A DNA stretch of 64,000 nt from assembly GCF_002208115.1 (NCBI RefSeq), contig NZ_CP020946.1:2604001-2668000 (forward strand), written 5' to 3'. The DNA comes from Bdellovibrio bacteriovorus. GTDB lineage: Bacteria; Bdellovibrionota; Bdellovibrionia; Bdellovibrionales; Bdellovibrionaceae. The translations under genes and the position numbers were made by a program. Below are positions 26,580-35,338 of this stretch, in pieces. The notes beneath the pieces were generated by a model. It was not told where the DNA came from, did no database searches, and was given only the letters and a program-made list of their open reading frames with translations. Each line of letters starts with the position of its first letter. Within the stretch, counting starts at the first letter, position 1.

Positions 26580-27542
26580 ATGAAAAAGAAAACCTACACC
26601 ATCGGTCTTGATCTGGGCGGAACCAAACTGGCAGCAGCGCTGCTTTCTGATACCGGCGAAATGCTGGATTTCATCAAAGTTCCAGTCGACATGAACCGCG
26701 AAAAATCAGCTCCCAAAGCCCAAAAACGTCTGATTCAACTGATGACGGACATCGCTTTGGATTTCAAAAAACGCTTCCCGAACGAAACCAAAGCATCGGT
26801 ATTCAAGGGCATCGGCCTTGCCAGCGCAGGTCCTTTGAATGCTGAAACCGGCACCCTGATGAATCCGGCAAACTATCCAGGCTGGAAGATCGTTCCGATC
26901 CTGGATCTGTTGACCAAAGAGATCCACAAAACCTGGAAGACCCCGGTGTACTTCCAGCACGACGCCACGGCGGCGGCTTTGGCGGAAGGCTGGGTTGGTG
27001 GCGCTCAGAAAATGAAGTCCTTTGCGATTGTCACGATCGGCACGGGTGTGGGTACTGGTGTGATCTTTAACGGTCTGCCGGGCCAGTCGGATGGTATGGG
27101 CTCTGAGTACGGCCATATTGTCGTTGATTATCAGCGCCTGATGAAATCCCCGGACAAAATTGATCACTGCACAGTGGAAGGAATTGCGTCCGGAACGGGT
27201 CTTCTGCGTCGTGCCCGCGAAATGGGCTTTACTGGAAATTCTGTAGAAGAACTGATTGCTGCCAACGATGCCAAATACCAGGTGCTGTTCAAGGAAATGG
27301 CCTGGGCTCTGGCGATTCTTTGCTACAATCTTTCTATCGGCTACAACCTTGAAAAAATCTTCTTAAGTGGCGGCCTGATCAAGATTCGCAACATGTACTT
27401 AAAAGACCTGAAGGATCACTACAAAAAAATGGTCCGTCAAAGCAAGGCCGTCTTTGAGTGCCCGATCGAAGTGGCCAAGACCCAAAACCACGCAGGCGTG
27501 ATCGGCGCGGGCTTCCTGCCCCACCTTTACGGAAAAAAATAA
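26580..27542 (+). CDS. glk: ROK family glucokinase or sugar kinase
   Basis: 320 residues. ROK kinases phosphorylate glucose or related sugars with ATP. The ATP-binding GLDLGGTKLAAALLSDTGE, the sugar-binding ASAGPLNAETGTLMNPANYPGW, the catalytic Asp in YFQHDATAAALAEGWVGGA and VTIGTGVGTGVIFNG, and GSEYGHIVVD are all present. The CxCGxxGCxE zinc motif that usually follows is reduced to HCTVEGIASGTGLL, so the structural zinc is probably lost. It is the last gene of the glucan operon, fitting phosphorylation of glucose freed from imported maltodextrins, and it ends at a strong terminator. There is no helix-turn-helix domain, so it is not a ROK repressor. Confidence 0.88.
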   Translation: MKKKTYTIGLDLGGTKLAAALLSDTGEMLDFIKVPVDMNREKSAPKAQKRLIQLMTDIALDFKKRFPNETKASVFKGIGLASAGPLNAETGTLMNPANYPGWKIVPILDLLTKEIHKTWKTPVYFQHDATAAALAEGWVGGAQKMKSFAIVTIGTGVGTGVIFNGLPGQSDGMGSEYGHIVVDYQRLMKSPDKIDHCTVEGIASGTGLLRRAREMGFTGNSVEELIAANDAKYQVLFKEMAWALAILCYNLSIGYNLEKIFLSGGLIKIRNMYLKDLKDHYKKMVRQSKAVFECPIEVAKTQNHAGVIGAGFLPHLYGKK

Positions 27543-27562
27543 GACAACAGCCAAAACAAATA

Positions 27563-27597
27563 AAAAAGGCCGGTTCATCACCGGCCTTTTTCTTTTC
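27563..27597. terminator. terminator closing the glucan operon
   Basis: AAAGGCCGGT, loop TCATC, ACCGGCCTTT with A- and T-runs outside (27566-27590). It separates the rightward glucan operon from the leftward peptide ABC gene and could serve both. Confidence 0.93.
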
Positions 27598-27610
27598 ATG
27601 TTTTGATAAA

Positions 27611-29320
27611 CTAAACTGTCAGCTCTTTCGGGATCCCTTTTGGAATCGCGCTTAGAAGCTTCTTCGTGTAGTCGTGTTGAGGGGCATCGTAGATCGCCTG
27701 AGCCGTGTTGTGCTCAACGATCTTACCACCGAACATCACTGCCACTTCGTCCGAGATGAATTTCACCACAGACAGATCGTGAGAGATAAAGATGTATGTC
27801 AGGTTCATCTCGTCCTGAAGATCCAACAACAGGTTCAGGATCTGCGCCTGGATGGAAACATCCAGAGCGGACACGGACTCGTCACACACGATGAATTCAG
27901 GGCGAACCATCAAAGCACGCGCGATGGAAATACGCTGTCTTTGACCGCCAGAGAACTCATGCGGGTAACGATTCATCATCGCCGGGCTCATGCCCACTTT
28001 TTTCAGCATCTCTTCCGCGATTTCGCGGCGCTGATTGTTGTTGTCACCGATGTTGTGAATCTGCATTGGCTCCATCAGGATGGTCCCGATAGTCATACGC
28101 GGATTCAGGGAGGCATACGGATCCTGGAAGATGATCTGCATTTTTTTGCGGATCGGATGCATTTGGCTGTAATCAAGCTTGGTGATGTCCTGACCATCGA
28201 AGATGATCTGACCATCCGTCGGCTCAATCAAACGCATCAGCGTGCGGCCCAGAGTGGTTTTACCGCAACCGGATTCGCCCACCAGACCCAGGGTCTGACC
28301 CTTTTTAACTTTGAAGCTGACGCCGTCCACTGCTTTTGTGTAGCTCTGAACACGGCCCAGAACACCGCCCGTGTGAGGGAAGTGGGTTTTCAGGTCATTC
28401 ACTTCAAGAATAAGTTTGTCTTCACGAACGATTTCTTTAGACGGAGTGTACACGCGCGCCGCTGGAGTGATTTCTTCACCTGTCGCGCTCATGAAGTCAG
28501 AAAGAACCGGAAGACGAACCGGGTTTTCATCCAAAGACGGACGGCACGCCAAAAGACCTTTGGTGTAAGGGTGCTTCGGGTTGTCGAAGATTTCTTTGGA
28601 AACGCCACGTTCAACGATCTCACCTTTGTTCATAACAATCACTTCATCAGCGATGTCAGCAACAACGCCCAGATCGTGCGTGATGAACAAAAGACTCATG
28701 TGGGTTCTTTTTTGGATGTCCGCCAGAAGATCCAGGATTTGTTTTTGAATTGTCACGTCCAACGCTGTGGTTGGTTCGTCACAGATCAAAACATCCGGAT
28801 TACAAGCAATCGCCATCGCGATCATGATACGCTGGCGCTGACCACCGGAGAATTTGTGCGGATAGAAGTACAGACGCTCTTCAGCGTGCGGAATACCCAC
28901 TTGCTTCAGAAGGTCCAAAGCTTTGTCCAAAGCCTGCTGTTTGTTCAGGTTTTGGTGAAGCATCAGGGTTTCAGTGATTTGATCCGCAACCGTCAGAACC
29001 GGATTCAAAGAAGTCATCGGCTCCTGGAAGATCATGGAGATGCGTGCACCACGGATTTCACGCATTTTCTTTTCAGAGACTTTCAGCAGGTCCTGGCCTT
29101 CAAAAAGAATTTCGCCGCTGGAAACACGGCCTGGATTTCCGATCAAACGCATGATCGCCAGGGACGTGATACTTTTTCCGGAACCGGACTCACCCACCAA
29201 CCCGACAGTTTTACCTTTCGGAAGGTTGAAAGAGATGCCCTTTACGGCCTGTACAATCCCGTCTTCGGTTTTAAACTCAACAGCAAGATTGCGGACTTCG
29301 ATAATATTTGTGTTGCTCAT
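27611..29320 (-). CDS. tandem peptide ABC transporter ATPase (DppD-DppF fusion type)
   Basis: 569 residues with two complete ATPase domains in one chain, like YejF or GsiA. The first domain (about 5-265) has Walker [10 protein letters not shown], signature [12 protein letters not shown] and Walker [13 protein letters not shown]; the second (about 305-560) has [26 protein letters not shown] and [12 protein letters not shown]. Each is followed by an oligopeptide-type extension ([25 protein letters not shown]). It should energise import of oligo- or dipeptides, but no permease or binding protein gene is adjacent, so its membrane partners lie elsewhere. The 340-bp gap beyond its start holds its promoter. 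Confidence 0.93.
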   Translation of the reverse strand: MSNTNIIEVRNLAVEFKTEDGIVQAVKGISFNLPKGKTVGLVGESGSGKSITSLAIMRLIGNPGRVSSGEILFEGQDLLKVSEKKMREIRGARISMIFQEPMTSLNPVLTVADQITETLMLHQNLNKQQALDKALDLLKQVGIPHAEERLYFYPHKFSGGQRQRIMIAMAIACNPDVLICDEPTTALDVTIQKQILDLLADIQKRTHMSLLFITHDLGVVADIADEVIVMNKGEIVERGVSKEIFDNPKHPYTKGLLACRPSLDENPVRLPVLSDFMSATGEEITPAARVYTPSKEIVREDKLILEVNDLKTHFPHTGGVLGRVQSYTKAVDGVSFKVKKGQTLGLVGESGCGKTTLGRTLMRLIEPTDGQIIFDGQDITKLDYSQMHPIRKKMQIIFQDPYASLNPRMTIGTILMEPMQIHNIGDNNNQRREIAEEMLKKVGMSPAMMNRYPHEFSGGQRQRISIARALMVRPEFIVCDESVSALDVSIQAQILNLLLDLQDEMNLTYIFISHDLSVVKFISDEVAVMFGGKIVEHNTAQAIYDAPQHDYTKKLLSAIPKGIPKELTV

Positions 29321-29660
29321 TCTTTTTTGTCTCTCCAGATGGCCTCAGGATTCTATCACCTTTTAAGGCAAATAAACCCCTGAAATGACCACGGTCAAAT
29401 TCCAGAAACACTGAATCGCTTATCCGGGCAAAATGGTCAATAAATTGTGTTCAATCCTATTGGATTTTCAAAGGATTTTGCCCTGTCTCGAACTGAGATG
29501 TTCCCTAAAAAGTCCTGTTTCCGGGCCCAACGGGAACATTTAGTCATTTTTTCAGTATAGAAGGTCCAGCCATCGGCCGATGACTCTATAGAAGACGGCG
29601 TTTTCAAGGGGGCACCCCTATGACGCCCTAGGTCTAGCCGGTAAATCAGGAGGAACCTAA
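29321..29660. other. 340-bp gap with divergent promoters and a structured leader
   Basis: No gene is seen here. It separates the leftward ABC ATPase from the rightward transglycosylase. The left two thirds are plain AT-rich sequence. The right third (29556-29640) has several nested inverted repeats, listed separately. A clear AGGAGG lies just before the next ATG. Confidence 0.7.
29556..29627 (+). promoter_or_regulatory. structured 5' leader candidate upstream of the transglycosylase gene
   Basis: TATAGA (29556-29561) pairs with TCTATA (29585-29590) around the 12-bp palindrome CATCGGCCGATG (29571-29582). Next, GGCGT (29597-29601) pairs with ACGCC (29623-29627) around a GGGG-GCA-CCCC hairpin (29608-29618). 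The two stem-loops would fit a folded leader RNA ending about 25 bp before the ribosome binding site. I see no match to a riboswitch class I know. Confidence 0.35.
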
Positions 29661-30458
29661 ATGAAGATCCTTTCATCATGCATCAGCACCATGCTTATGG
29701 CCGCGATCCTGTATCATCCTCCCACTTTTGCCAGCGGCACCGAAGCCGGAACCTGCACCGACTGCTTTGTGGAAACGCCCAACGGCCTTAGAATGAAAGA
29801 CAATCTCACCTTCGTGGCTTCGGTTCTTGACGATATCAACGACAAGTACAATTGGGGTCCGTCCTGTAACAACTATGCAACTGGCACCAAAATCGGAGAA
29901 TGGGGTCACGCGATCCGCAAAGAGTACATGGCTGGAAACTTCACTCACCTTGCGGAAGGTTCTCCGGACATCCATAAATTGTGTCCGAACTATAAAATCA
30001 TGAAGCCCACCGACAAGGCCAACTTCTGGGTTTTGATCTTCAATGCCATGACCCACTACGAAAGCACCTGCAACCCCAAAGCCACCGCCCAGGGACCAAA
30101 CGGCAGTCTGTATGGTCTGATGCAGTTGCATGTGGGCCGCGAGCAGGTCTATGCAAAATCCTGCGAAAAAGGCGACAGCAAAACGCCGGTCAACACTTTT
30201 GCCTGCACCCTGGACATGCTGAATGGTCAGTTGCGCCGGGATGATGCCCTGTTCAGCCGCAAGTCCTATTGGGATGTTCTGCGCCCGCAGGCCGCCAGTG
30301 GAAAAGCCAAAAAGATTTCAAGATCCATCAGCGCTTACGTTCCCTGCCACGATGAAAAACGTCTGAACGTGAAGCAGGCGGAATTCTTCGACAACGAGGA
30401 AGTCTGGAAAGCACTGCAGATCAGCGACACCCCGGACGACGGAGCCTGGGACGGATAG
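29661..30458 (+). CDS. exported lytic transglycosylase-like protein
   Basis: 265 residues with a signal peptide (ending near FASG). Mature positions of about 125-165 carry the SLT-type signature: MTHYESTCNPKA with the catalytic Glu, then GSLYGLMQLHVGR. Enzymes of this type cut the glycan strands of peptidoglycan. Six or more Cys residues (GTCTDCF, GPSCNN, KLCPN, STCNP, KSCEK, FACT) suggest several disulfides, unusual for cytoplasmic proteins and fitting the periplasm or the prey cell. An AGGAGG site precedes the ATG. It is a single gene between a structured leader and a terminator. A role in prey-wall or self-wall remodelling is likely but inferred. Confidence 0.82.
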   Translation: MKILSSCISTMLMAAILYHPPTFASGTEAGTCTDCFVETPNGLRMKDNLTFVASVLDDINDKYNWGPSCNNYATGTKIGEWGHAIRKEYMAGNFTHLAEGSPDIHKLCPNYKIMKPTDKANFWVLIFNAMTHYESTCNPKATAQGPNGSLYGLMQLHVGREQVYAKSCEKGDSKTPVNTFACTLDMLNGQLRRDDALFSRKSYWDVLRPQAASGKAKKISRSISAYVPCHDEKRLNVKQAEFFDNEEVWKALQISDTPDDGAWDG

Positions 30459-30483
30459 CATTCCTCAAGTCAGGTAAATCCTA

Positions 30484-30520
30484 CAAAACCGGCCACCACA
30501 GCCGGTTTTGTCGTTTTGGT
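30484..30520 (+). terminator. terminator of the transglycosylase-like gene
   Basis: AAAACCGGC (30485-30493), loop CACCACA, GCCGGTTTT (30501-30509), then T-rich sequence. Confidence 0.9.
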
Positions 30521-30629
30521 GTTCGCCATGAAATTTCGAACAGTTCATCCGCCAAAAAGCCTTAAACTCAGGTAAACCTCGCAATTGACATATACATGTG
30601 CAACCTGAGTTGGTAAGTGTCTTGGCCAA

Positions 30630-31391
30630 ATGAAAACGTTGAACAAGTTTTTCCATGTAAAGTTTGAAGAAAGACGTGCGGCAAATCCGCGTTTTTCATT
30701 GCGTGCCCTGGCTCAACGGGTGGAAATTTCTCCAGGACATCTGTCTGAAATTTTCAATAACAAGCGTCCCATCTCCTCTGCCAACTTCAGCAAGCTTGTG
30801 AATGGCCTGCGCCTGTCCGATGAGGACGTGCAAAAGGCCCAGTCCCTGTTTGACTCTGAAAGAAAGCGCAAAAAAGCGACTCATTCCATCGAGCGTGTTT
30901 TGAGCAAATCAGAGTTCTCTGAAGTTTCCAGCGTCGATTTCTTCCTGGTACTGGCGGCGATGGACCTGCACACCGAGGAATGGGATGTGGGGCTGATTTC
31001 GGCTGAAACCGGGGTGCCGGCGGACCGCACGAAGGTTGTTATGAACAAGCTCCTGCAACTGGGGCTGGTGGAAATGAACAGCCCGACCACCTACGTGAAA
31101 ACCGTGCGCAGCCTGGCCTCTGAAAGCGACATTCCGAATTTTGACGTGCAAAAATTGCACAAAGAGGCCCTGAAGCGCTCGACTGACATTTTCCCGCAGG
31201 TTCCCACTGAAAAAAGGGAAATGGTTTACCTGACAATGGCTGTAAATCCGAAAAATTTGGACCGGGCAAAAAAAGAACTCGAAAAGGCCTGGAAAAAGGT
31301 TTACGGAAAGCTGACTCAAGGCGAATGCACTGAAATCTACACGCTGGGCATGCAGTTGCTGCCGGCCGTGCAAAAGGAGACAGAAGAATGA
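30630..31391 (+). CDS. TIGR02147 family regulator
   Basis: 253 residues. The N-terminus (FFHVKFEERRAANPRFSLRA, then LAQRVEISPGHLSEIFNNKRP) is a helix-turn-helix of the TIGR02147 type, a family known mainly from Bdellovibrio relatives and Fibrobacter. The C-terminal part (about 95-250) contains a winged-helix-like segment (DVGLISAETGVPADRTKVVM, NKLLQLGLVEM) and a helical end. There is no signal peptide. It overlaps the next gene by four bases (ATGA), and in this family the regulator often sits beside an exported protein. What it regulates and senses is not known. Confidence 0.85.
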   Translation: MKTLNKFFHVKFEERRAANPRFSLRALAQRVEISPGHLSEIFNNKRPISSANFSKLVNGLRLSDEDVQKAQSLFDSERKRKKATHSIERVLSKSEFSEVSSVDFFLVLAAMDLHTEEWDVGLISAETGVPADRTKVVMNKLLQLGLVEMNSPTTYVKTVRSLASESDIPNFDVQKLHKEALKRSTDIFPQVPTEKREMVYLTMAVNPKNLDRAKKELEKAWKKVYGKLTQGECTEIYTLGMQLLPAVQKETEE

Positions 31392-31993
31392 AACATCTGA
31401 TTGCTGTTATCGTTTTATTGGCGGCGCCCAGCGCCTTTGCGCAGTACGTGGTTCGCAACGGAGGCTACGTGGTGAGCTGCCTGAGCCAACCGACCGTCGC
31501 TTTGGAACTGGCCGAAGCCAAGGAAGAGGGGATTTCTGTTCAGTACTCTCCGGCCAGATCCTATCAGGCCAAAGTTTCTGACTTGGTCGCGCGCATCCGC
31601 CCGGTGAATTCCCAGAAAGCTTTGAAATACACCCAATGGCTGAAACAGTGGCCACAGCAAATCCGCTGGAAATCGTCCTTTGTTTTGGAAGGCCCGAACG
31701 ATCAGGGTGATATGGAACTGGGCCGCGGCTGCCGCCTGAAGATTGCCATCGTTCAGACCAACGAAACCCGTTTCGGTGAACAGTTGTACGAAATTGATTC
31801 TTTGGTTTGGGGCTCTTTGGATGAAAACCAAAAAGCCGCCTTGGTGATGCACGAATTCATCTATCGCGACATCCTTGAGGAAAATCCGGAATCCAACTCT
31901 TTCGAAGTTCGCTTTATCAACAAAGCCCTTCACGACCTTGATTCCCAGCTCCGTGACCGTCGCAAGTTCACAGAGCTGATGCATTCTTTCTAA
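31388..31993 (+). CDS. exported protein paired with the TIGR02147 regulator
   Basis: 201 residues with a signal peptide (MKHLIAVIVLLAAPSAFA). The mature part begins QYVVRNGGYVVSCL, has a beta-rich middle, a likely Cys pair (VSCLS and GRGCRL), and a conserved-looking helical end (ALVMHEFIYRDILEEN, SFEVRFINKAL). HEFIYRD resembles the first helix of a zinc-peptidase motif, but HExxH is absent, so no catalysis is claimed. Translation is coupled to the regulator by an ATGA overlap, and its stop overlaps the convergent gene. A joint function with the regulator is inferred from the overlap. Confidence 0.72.
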   Translation: MKHLIAVIVLLAAPSAFAQYVVRNGGYVVSCLSQPTVALELAEAKEEGISVQYSPARSYQAKVSDLVARIRPVNSQKALKYTQWLKQWPQQIRWKSSFVLEGPNDQGDMELGRGCRLKIAIVQTNETRFGEQLYEIDSLVWGSLDENQKAALVMHEFIYRDILEENPESNSFEVRFINKALHDLDSQLRDRRKFTELMHSF

Positions 31994-32665
31994 CGACAGG
32001 AAGCGGACACCAGACGCTGGAAGTCGGTGTCCCTTTTGAATTTGAAAATCACGTCGCCGTCACTCATGTAATTGAAAATATCCTGATTGCGCAAAGAACA
32101 GTTTCTTTGCGCTCCTGTCAGCACCGACTTTCCGGCTTTGATCATCGCCGGGTCCTGATTCAACGCAAAGCCCACATCCAGAATCTGCCCCTGATAGCCG
32201 ACGATGGACACCCCGCCTTTATTGTTGGTCGCGACCTTATCCACCACCACCTTGGCAGCACCTGAAATCGACTTCAATACGGCCTTGTTCACATCAAAGA
32301 CGAATTTGTCACCGGTAACGTGCAATGATCAGCTCATCTGTTTCAGGGACCCATTGATAGCTGCTCGTCGTCTGCTTTCTTGGAAACAGGAAGAAGTCCC
32401 GCGCCCCGAACTGCCCGTCCGTCCCGTAGGCATTAAAGACCATGAACATTCCGTCTTCAGTCAGCACATAATCGCGGTACACCATAGTTTTATAAGCATC
32501 CGTCGGAGAAACCGACAGCATGCAGATCCCCGCCTGTTCAAGCCAGATGCGCTGAAGTTGAACGCCTTTGAGGGTTTCAGTGATGGTTTTGCAGCGATCC
32601 GGCGCAGGAGCTGCTTTGGCCAGCAAGACGAACAAAAACGTGGTGACAAACAAAACGCTCTTCAT
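31990..32665 (-). pseudogene. exported protein gene broken by a one-base frameshift
   Basis: Two leftward reading frames join without a gap. The first (32665 down to about 32309) has a signal peptide and ends WVPETDELIIARYR before a TGA. The second, one frame over, continues HVTGDKFVFDVNKAVLKS from about 32324 to 31990. Removing one A near 32325 (GAGCTGATC-A-TTGCAC) would give one protein of about 225 residues reading ..DELILHVTGDKF... The second part has no ribosome binding site of its own, and no slippery heptamer is visible. It may be a real frameshift, a sequencing error or, less likely, programmed shifting. The function is unknown; Cys residues suggest a folded periplasmic protein. Confidence 0.65.
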
Positions 32666-32840
32666 GAATCCTCCTTGGGATGACTTTCAGATTACAAATC
32701 CCCCTGAAGCGGTCAACGAGCCCACGACCAGATCCTGTTTCATCAAAAAGGTGTGAACAGATAAATTTCTGTTTCCCCGCCAAAAGTTTGACTGAAAATC
32801 CATGCGCAGGCCCAATGAATTGTCACCTTGGGAGGTTCTT

Positions 32841-33194
32841 ATGAAGTGTCTGAAAACTTTGATGTTCTTTGCCTTGCTTTCACCAATTGCAGCTTCGGCG
32901 CAAGTTGAATCTCGCATGGATTTTGGAATGCAGATGGTGGGATCGGAACGCTCAAAAGATATGCTTTTGACTAATTACAGTTCTGGGACCATTTATGACA
33001 TTTCACATACAATTACCGGCCAGGGTTTCAGTGTGAACAGCGATTGCCCGAAACAACTGCGCTCGGGACTTTCCTGCCGTTATCGCCTAACCCTGACCTG
33101 CAACCGCGAAGGTTATCAGGACGGCGTTTTTGAGATCTTCACCTCCGACAAGAACTATCGTGTTATCCTGTCGGGCTATTGCAATCCCCTATAA
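32841..33194 (+). CDS. small exported beta-domain protein
   Basis: About 117 residues with a signal peptide (MKCLKTLMFFALLSPIAASA). The mature domain (ESRMDFGMQMVGSERSKDML, LTNYSSGTIYDISHTITGQG, and a later TCNREGYQDGVFEIFTSD) has the strand pattern of short Ig-like ASPM/SPD-2/Hydin-type modules, which bind other proteins and often sit in surface structures. It has three or four Cys residues. The ATG at 32841 is chosen because GGGAGG lies five bases upstream; an in-frame start 13 codons earlier precedes the signal peptide. A terminator follows directly. Confidence 0.72.
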   Translation: MKCLKTLMFFALLSPIAASAQVESRMDFGMQMVGSERSKDMLLTNYSSGTIYDISHTITGQGFSVNSDCPKQLRSGLSCRYRLTLTCNREGYQDGVFEIFTSDKNYRVILSGYCNPL

Positions 33195-33220
33195 AAAAAG
33201 CCTCCCTCGGAGGCCTTTTT
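33193..33220. terminator. bidirectional terminator between two exported-protein genes
   Basis: A-run, GCCTCC (33200-33205), loop CTC, GGAGGC (33209-33214), then CTTTTT. It serves the rightward gene and, through the A-run, probably also the leftward lipoprotein gene that ends at 33242. Confidence 0.9.
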
Positions 33221-33241
33221 CGATTCATAGACCAAGCTGAC

Positions 33242-34336
33242 TTAGTCAATTGTATGGAAATTAGTAAGGCTGAAGTCAGGAACGTTTGTCATCAATGCGG
33301 CTTCGTTTGCGCCGAATAGGACTTTCATGTCGTTATAGGATTTATTAAATACATGGCCAAAAAGAACCCAATCATCGATATCCGGAGCCGAACCACAAAC
33401 ACCTCCAACAGCACTCAAATCCGATACGTCCACGCAGAACTCACCGGTGATGAGATTCATTCCACTCTGACGAAATCCGACAGTTCCTTCTGTAGAATCA
33501 GCACCGTTTGCAAAATCAGCTGTAAAGAAGACATTGTCTCCGGCATTGTGCATTGAGTGGCCAACGCGCGACTCGCCTGTAGCTTGGATCACAATTTTTT
33601 GAACTTCAGCGGCAGATGTATCCTCATCTCTGCTTGCATAAGTATAAGTCATAGCACCTGTAGAACGGTTCCAATACAAAACATCCCAGCTAAGTCTGTT
33701 GTCGCCATTGTCTTCTGAAGCAATGATATTGGTTTGGTTGTTACGGTTTTTGAAATAGATCGTGTTTCCAGAAATCATGGTCTCGCCACTCGCAGTTCCA
33801 GTTACGTTGATTTTTACGTCGAAATAATCAGATGTCACAGCCGCCACGGTCACAGAGAAGTCAACCGGGAAAGTACCACCCTCAACTGGCACGTCTTCAG
33901 TGAATGTATGCATACCCATTTTCGGAGCACCATTTTCAAAATCAATGTTGTCACCAACAACCTGAAGAATAACCATTGTCTGCGAGAATCTGCCAAATAT
34001 GGATGGCGTATAATCATCACATTCATAATCTGAATCCAGCAAATCCAAAGTGAATTGTTTCAAGGATGCTGCAGCTTCAGAACAGCCTGGTCTTTTCATG
34101 TGTGTAGTCTGTGTATCCCAAGCCGCCGCCGCTTTCGGACGGATCACACCTTGTGCCAAAGATGCTGATGTTGTCGGAATTGCAGAAGACATGTGGGTGG
34201 TGATATCACTGCTCAGATTCGCCAAAGGATTCGTAGTGGATGGGGAACTGCCGCTGCCGCCTCCACTGCAACCCATGATGAGTGCCGTAGTCCCTGCAAA
34301 CATCGCCGAAACTGTAACTAGATCTTTCACTTTCAC
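33242..34336 (-). CDS. large lipoprotein of unknown function
   Basis: 364 residues from a GTG start with AGGAG five bases upstream. The signal peptide ends in the lipobox IMGC with Cys23, followed by a Gly/Ser-rich tether (SGGGSGSSPSTTNPL). Two Cys pairs (GCSEAA and YECDDY; FCVDVSD and VCGSAPD) suggest disulfides. The body is beta-rich with Thr/Asn-rich strands (VKINVTGTASGETMISGNTI, NNQTNIIASEDNGDNRL). No family was recognised. The A/T-rich codon use differs from the neighbouring G/C-rich genes, so recent acquisition or relaxed expression is possible. It is transcribed alone. Confidence 0.7.
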   Translation of the reverse strand: MKVKDLVTVSAMFAGTTALIMGCSGGGSGSSPSTTNPLANLSSDITTHMSSAIPTTSASLAQGVIRPKAAAAWDTQTTHMKRPGCSEAAASLKQFTLDLLDSDYECDDYTPSIFGRFSQTMVILQVVGDNIDFENGAPKMGMHTFTEDVPVEGGTFPVDFSVTVAAVTSDYFDVKINVTGTASGETMISGNTIYFKNRNNQTNIIASEDNGDNRLSWDVLYWNRSTGAMTYTYASRDEDTSAAEVQKIVIQATGESRVGHSMHNAGDNVFFTADFANGADSTEGTVGFRQSGMNLITGEFCVDVSDLSAVGGVCGSAPDIDDWVLFGHVFNKSYNDMKVLFGANEAALMTNVPDFSLTNFHTID

Positions 34337-34553
34337 TTTTACTCCTGGTTAACTAAGAATTTCGTTTCACACGACTCCGAGGAGATGTTAACAAGCAGGC
34401 AAACTCACAACGAGTCTAATTACACATTTGATCTATAAAGAAGGAAATTTTGGTCAAATGACCTGTGGACACTTCAAGACCATGGGCCGCTTTAATTGCT
34501 GACACCGGTTTAACTCTCAAGAAAAACTCAACGAAAAAACAGCATCAGACAGC

Positions 34554-35144
34554 CTAACGATCCGTCAATCCCAAGCCCTGCAAAATCTTTGGAATGCACT
34601 TTTGCACCCGAGAAGCGCGAGTGGCCGATTGTTTTGCGGAAGAGAAATGCACCAAATACATCCGACGACGACCCGGGGTCAGTTTTTCAAAAGCCGCTTT
34701 CAGCTTCTTGTTTTTATCCAGGGCCTGTTTCAATTCTGCAGGCATCACCGGCATCTTTGCCGGCTTCTTTTCGGTTTTCACTTCAGATTCAGAAATCTTG
34801 ACGGCTTCCTTGATATAGGAACGAATGGCCGCCTTCACTTTCGTAATATCTGCCACGCTGGTGAATTCAAAACGTCTGGCAGACTGAGAGTTCGCCCCGG
34901 GTGCCTTCAGCAGTTTTTTGGCATCTTTAAGCTCACTCCCCTGAAAGAACATCAGGGCGCAGGAGTCTTTAAAATTCTGGATGATGGCAATATTCTTATC
35001 CCCATGCAGATAACAAGGCAGGCTCCATTTGAAGTCTTCCGTCAAACCGCTGTCCAAAGCAATCTGGCGTATAAGCTGTACTTCGTCTTTCCACTTCTTT
35101 TCAGACTTGATAAAGGCATCGACTTTGGCATTTTTGGAACTCAT
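34554..35144 (-). CDS. YdeI/OmpD-associated family protein with DUF1801-type domain
   Basis: 196 residues. The N-terminal half (about 1-115) follows the DUF1801 pattern: IRQIALDSGLTEDFKWSLPC, IAIIQNFKDSCALMFFQG, LLKAPGANSQSARRFEFTSV. The C-terminal part (about 130-196) is the YdeI type: PVMPAELKQALDKNKKLKAA, FEKLTPGRRRMYLVHFSSAK, RASRVQKCIPKILQGLG. Both domains are small, widespread and not well understood; YdeI has been linked to stress tolerance in enterobacteria. It is cytoplasmic. The ATG at 35144 suits the AAGGAG spacing better than the GTG one codon earlier. No neighbour suggests a pathway. Confidence 0.82.
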   Translation of the reverse strand: MSSKNAKVDAFIKSEKKWKDEVQLIRQIALDSGLTEDFKWSLPCYLHGDKNIAIIQNFKDSCALMFFQGSELKDAKKLLKAPGANSQSARRFEFTSVADITKVKAAIRSYIKEAVKISESEVKTEKKPAKMPVMPAELKQALDKNKKLKAAFEKLTPGRRRMYLVHFSSAKQSATRASRVQKCIPKILQGLGLTDR

Positions 35145-35338
35145 CACAGCACTCCTTGCCTTTAAAGGATGCTATGAGGGGCCTCAGGAATCAAACAAAT
35201 GCTGGAAAGACAGCCCCGCAAAGGACATCATTCTTTCCGCGTATATTAACTAATTTTTTATAAATTTAACTTATGTCATTTAACTTATGTCTTTGAAACC
35301 TCTATAAGCATCTTCATCAACCCCCACCGGAGCCGAAA

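Noticed and set aside
27674-29383. A 569-residue open frame on the + strand
   Set aside because: It lies entirely antisense to the tandem peptide ABC ATPase, whose motifs are perfect. The + strand product is His/Phe-rich with no family signature.
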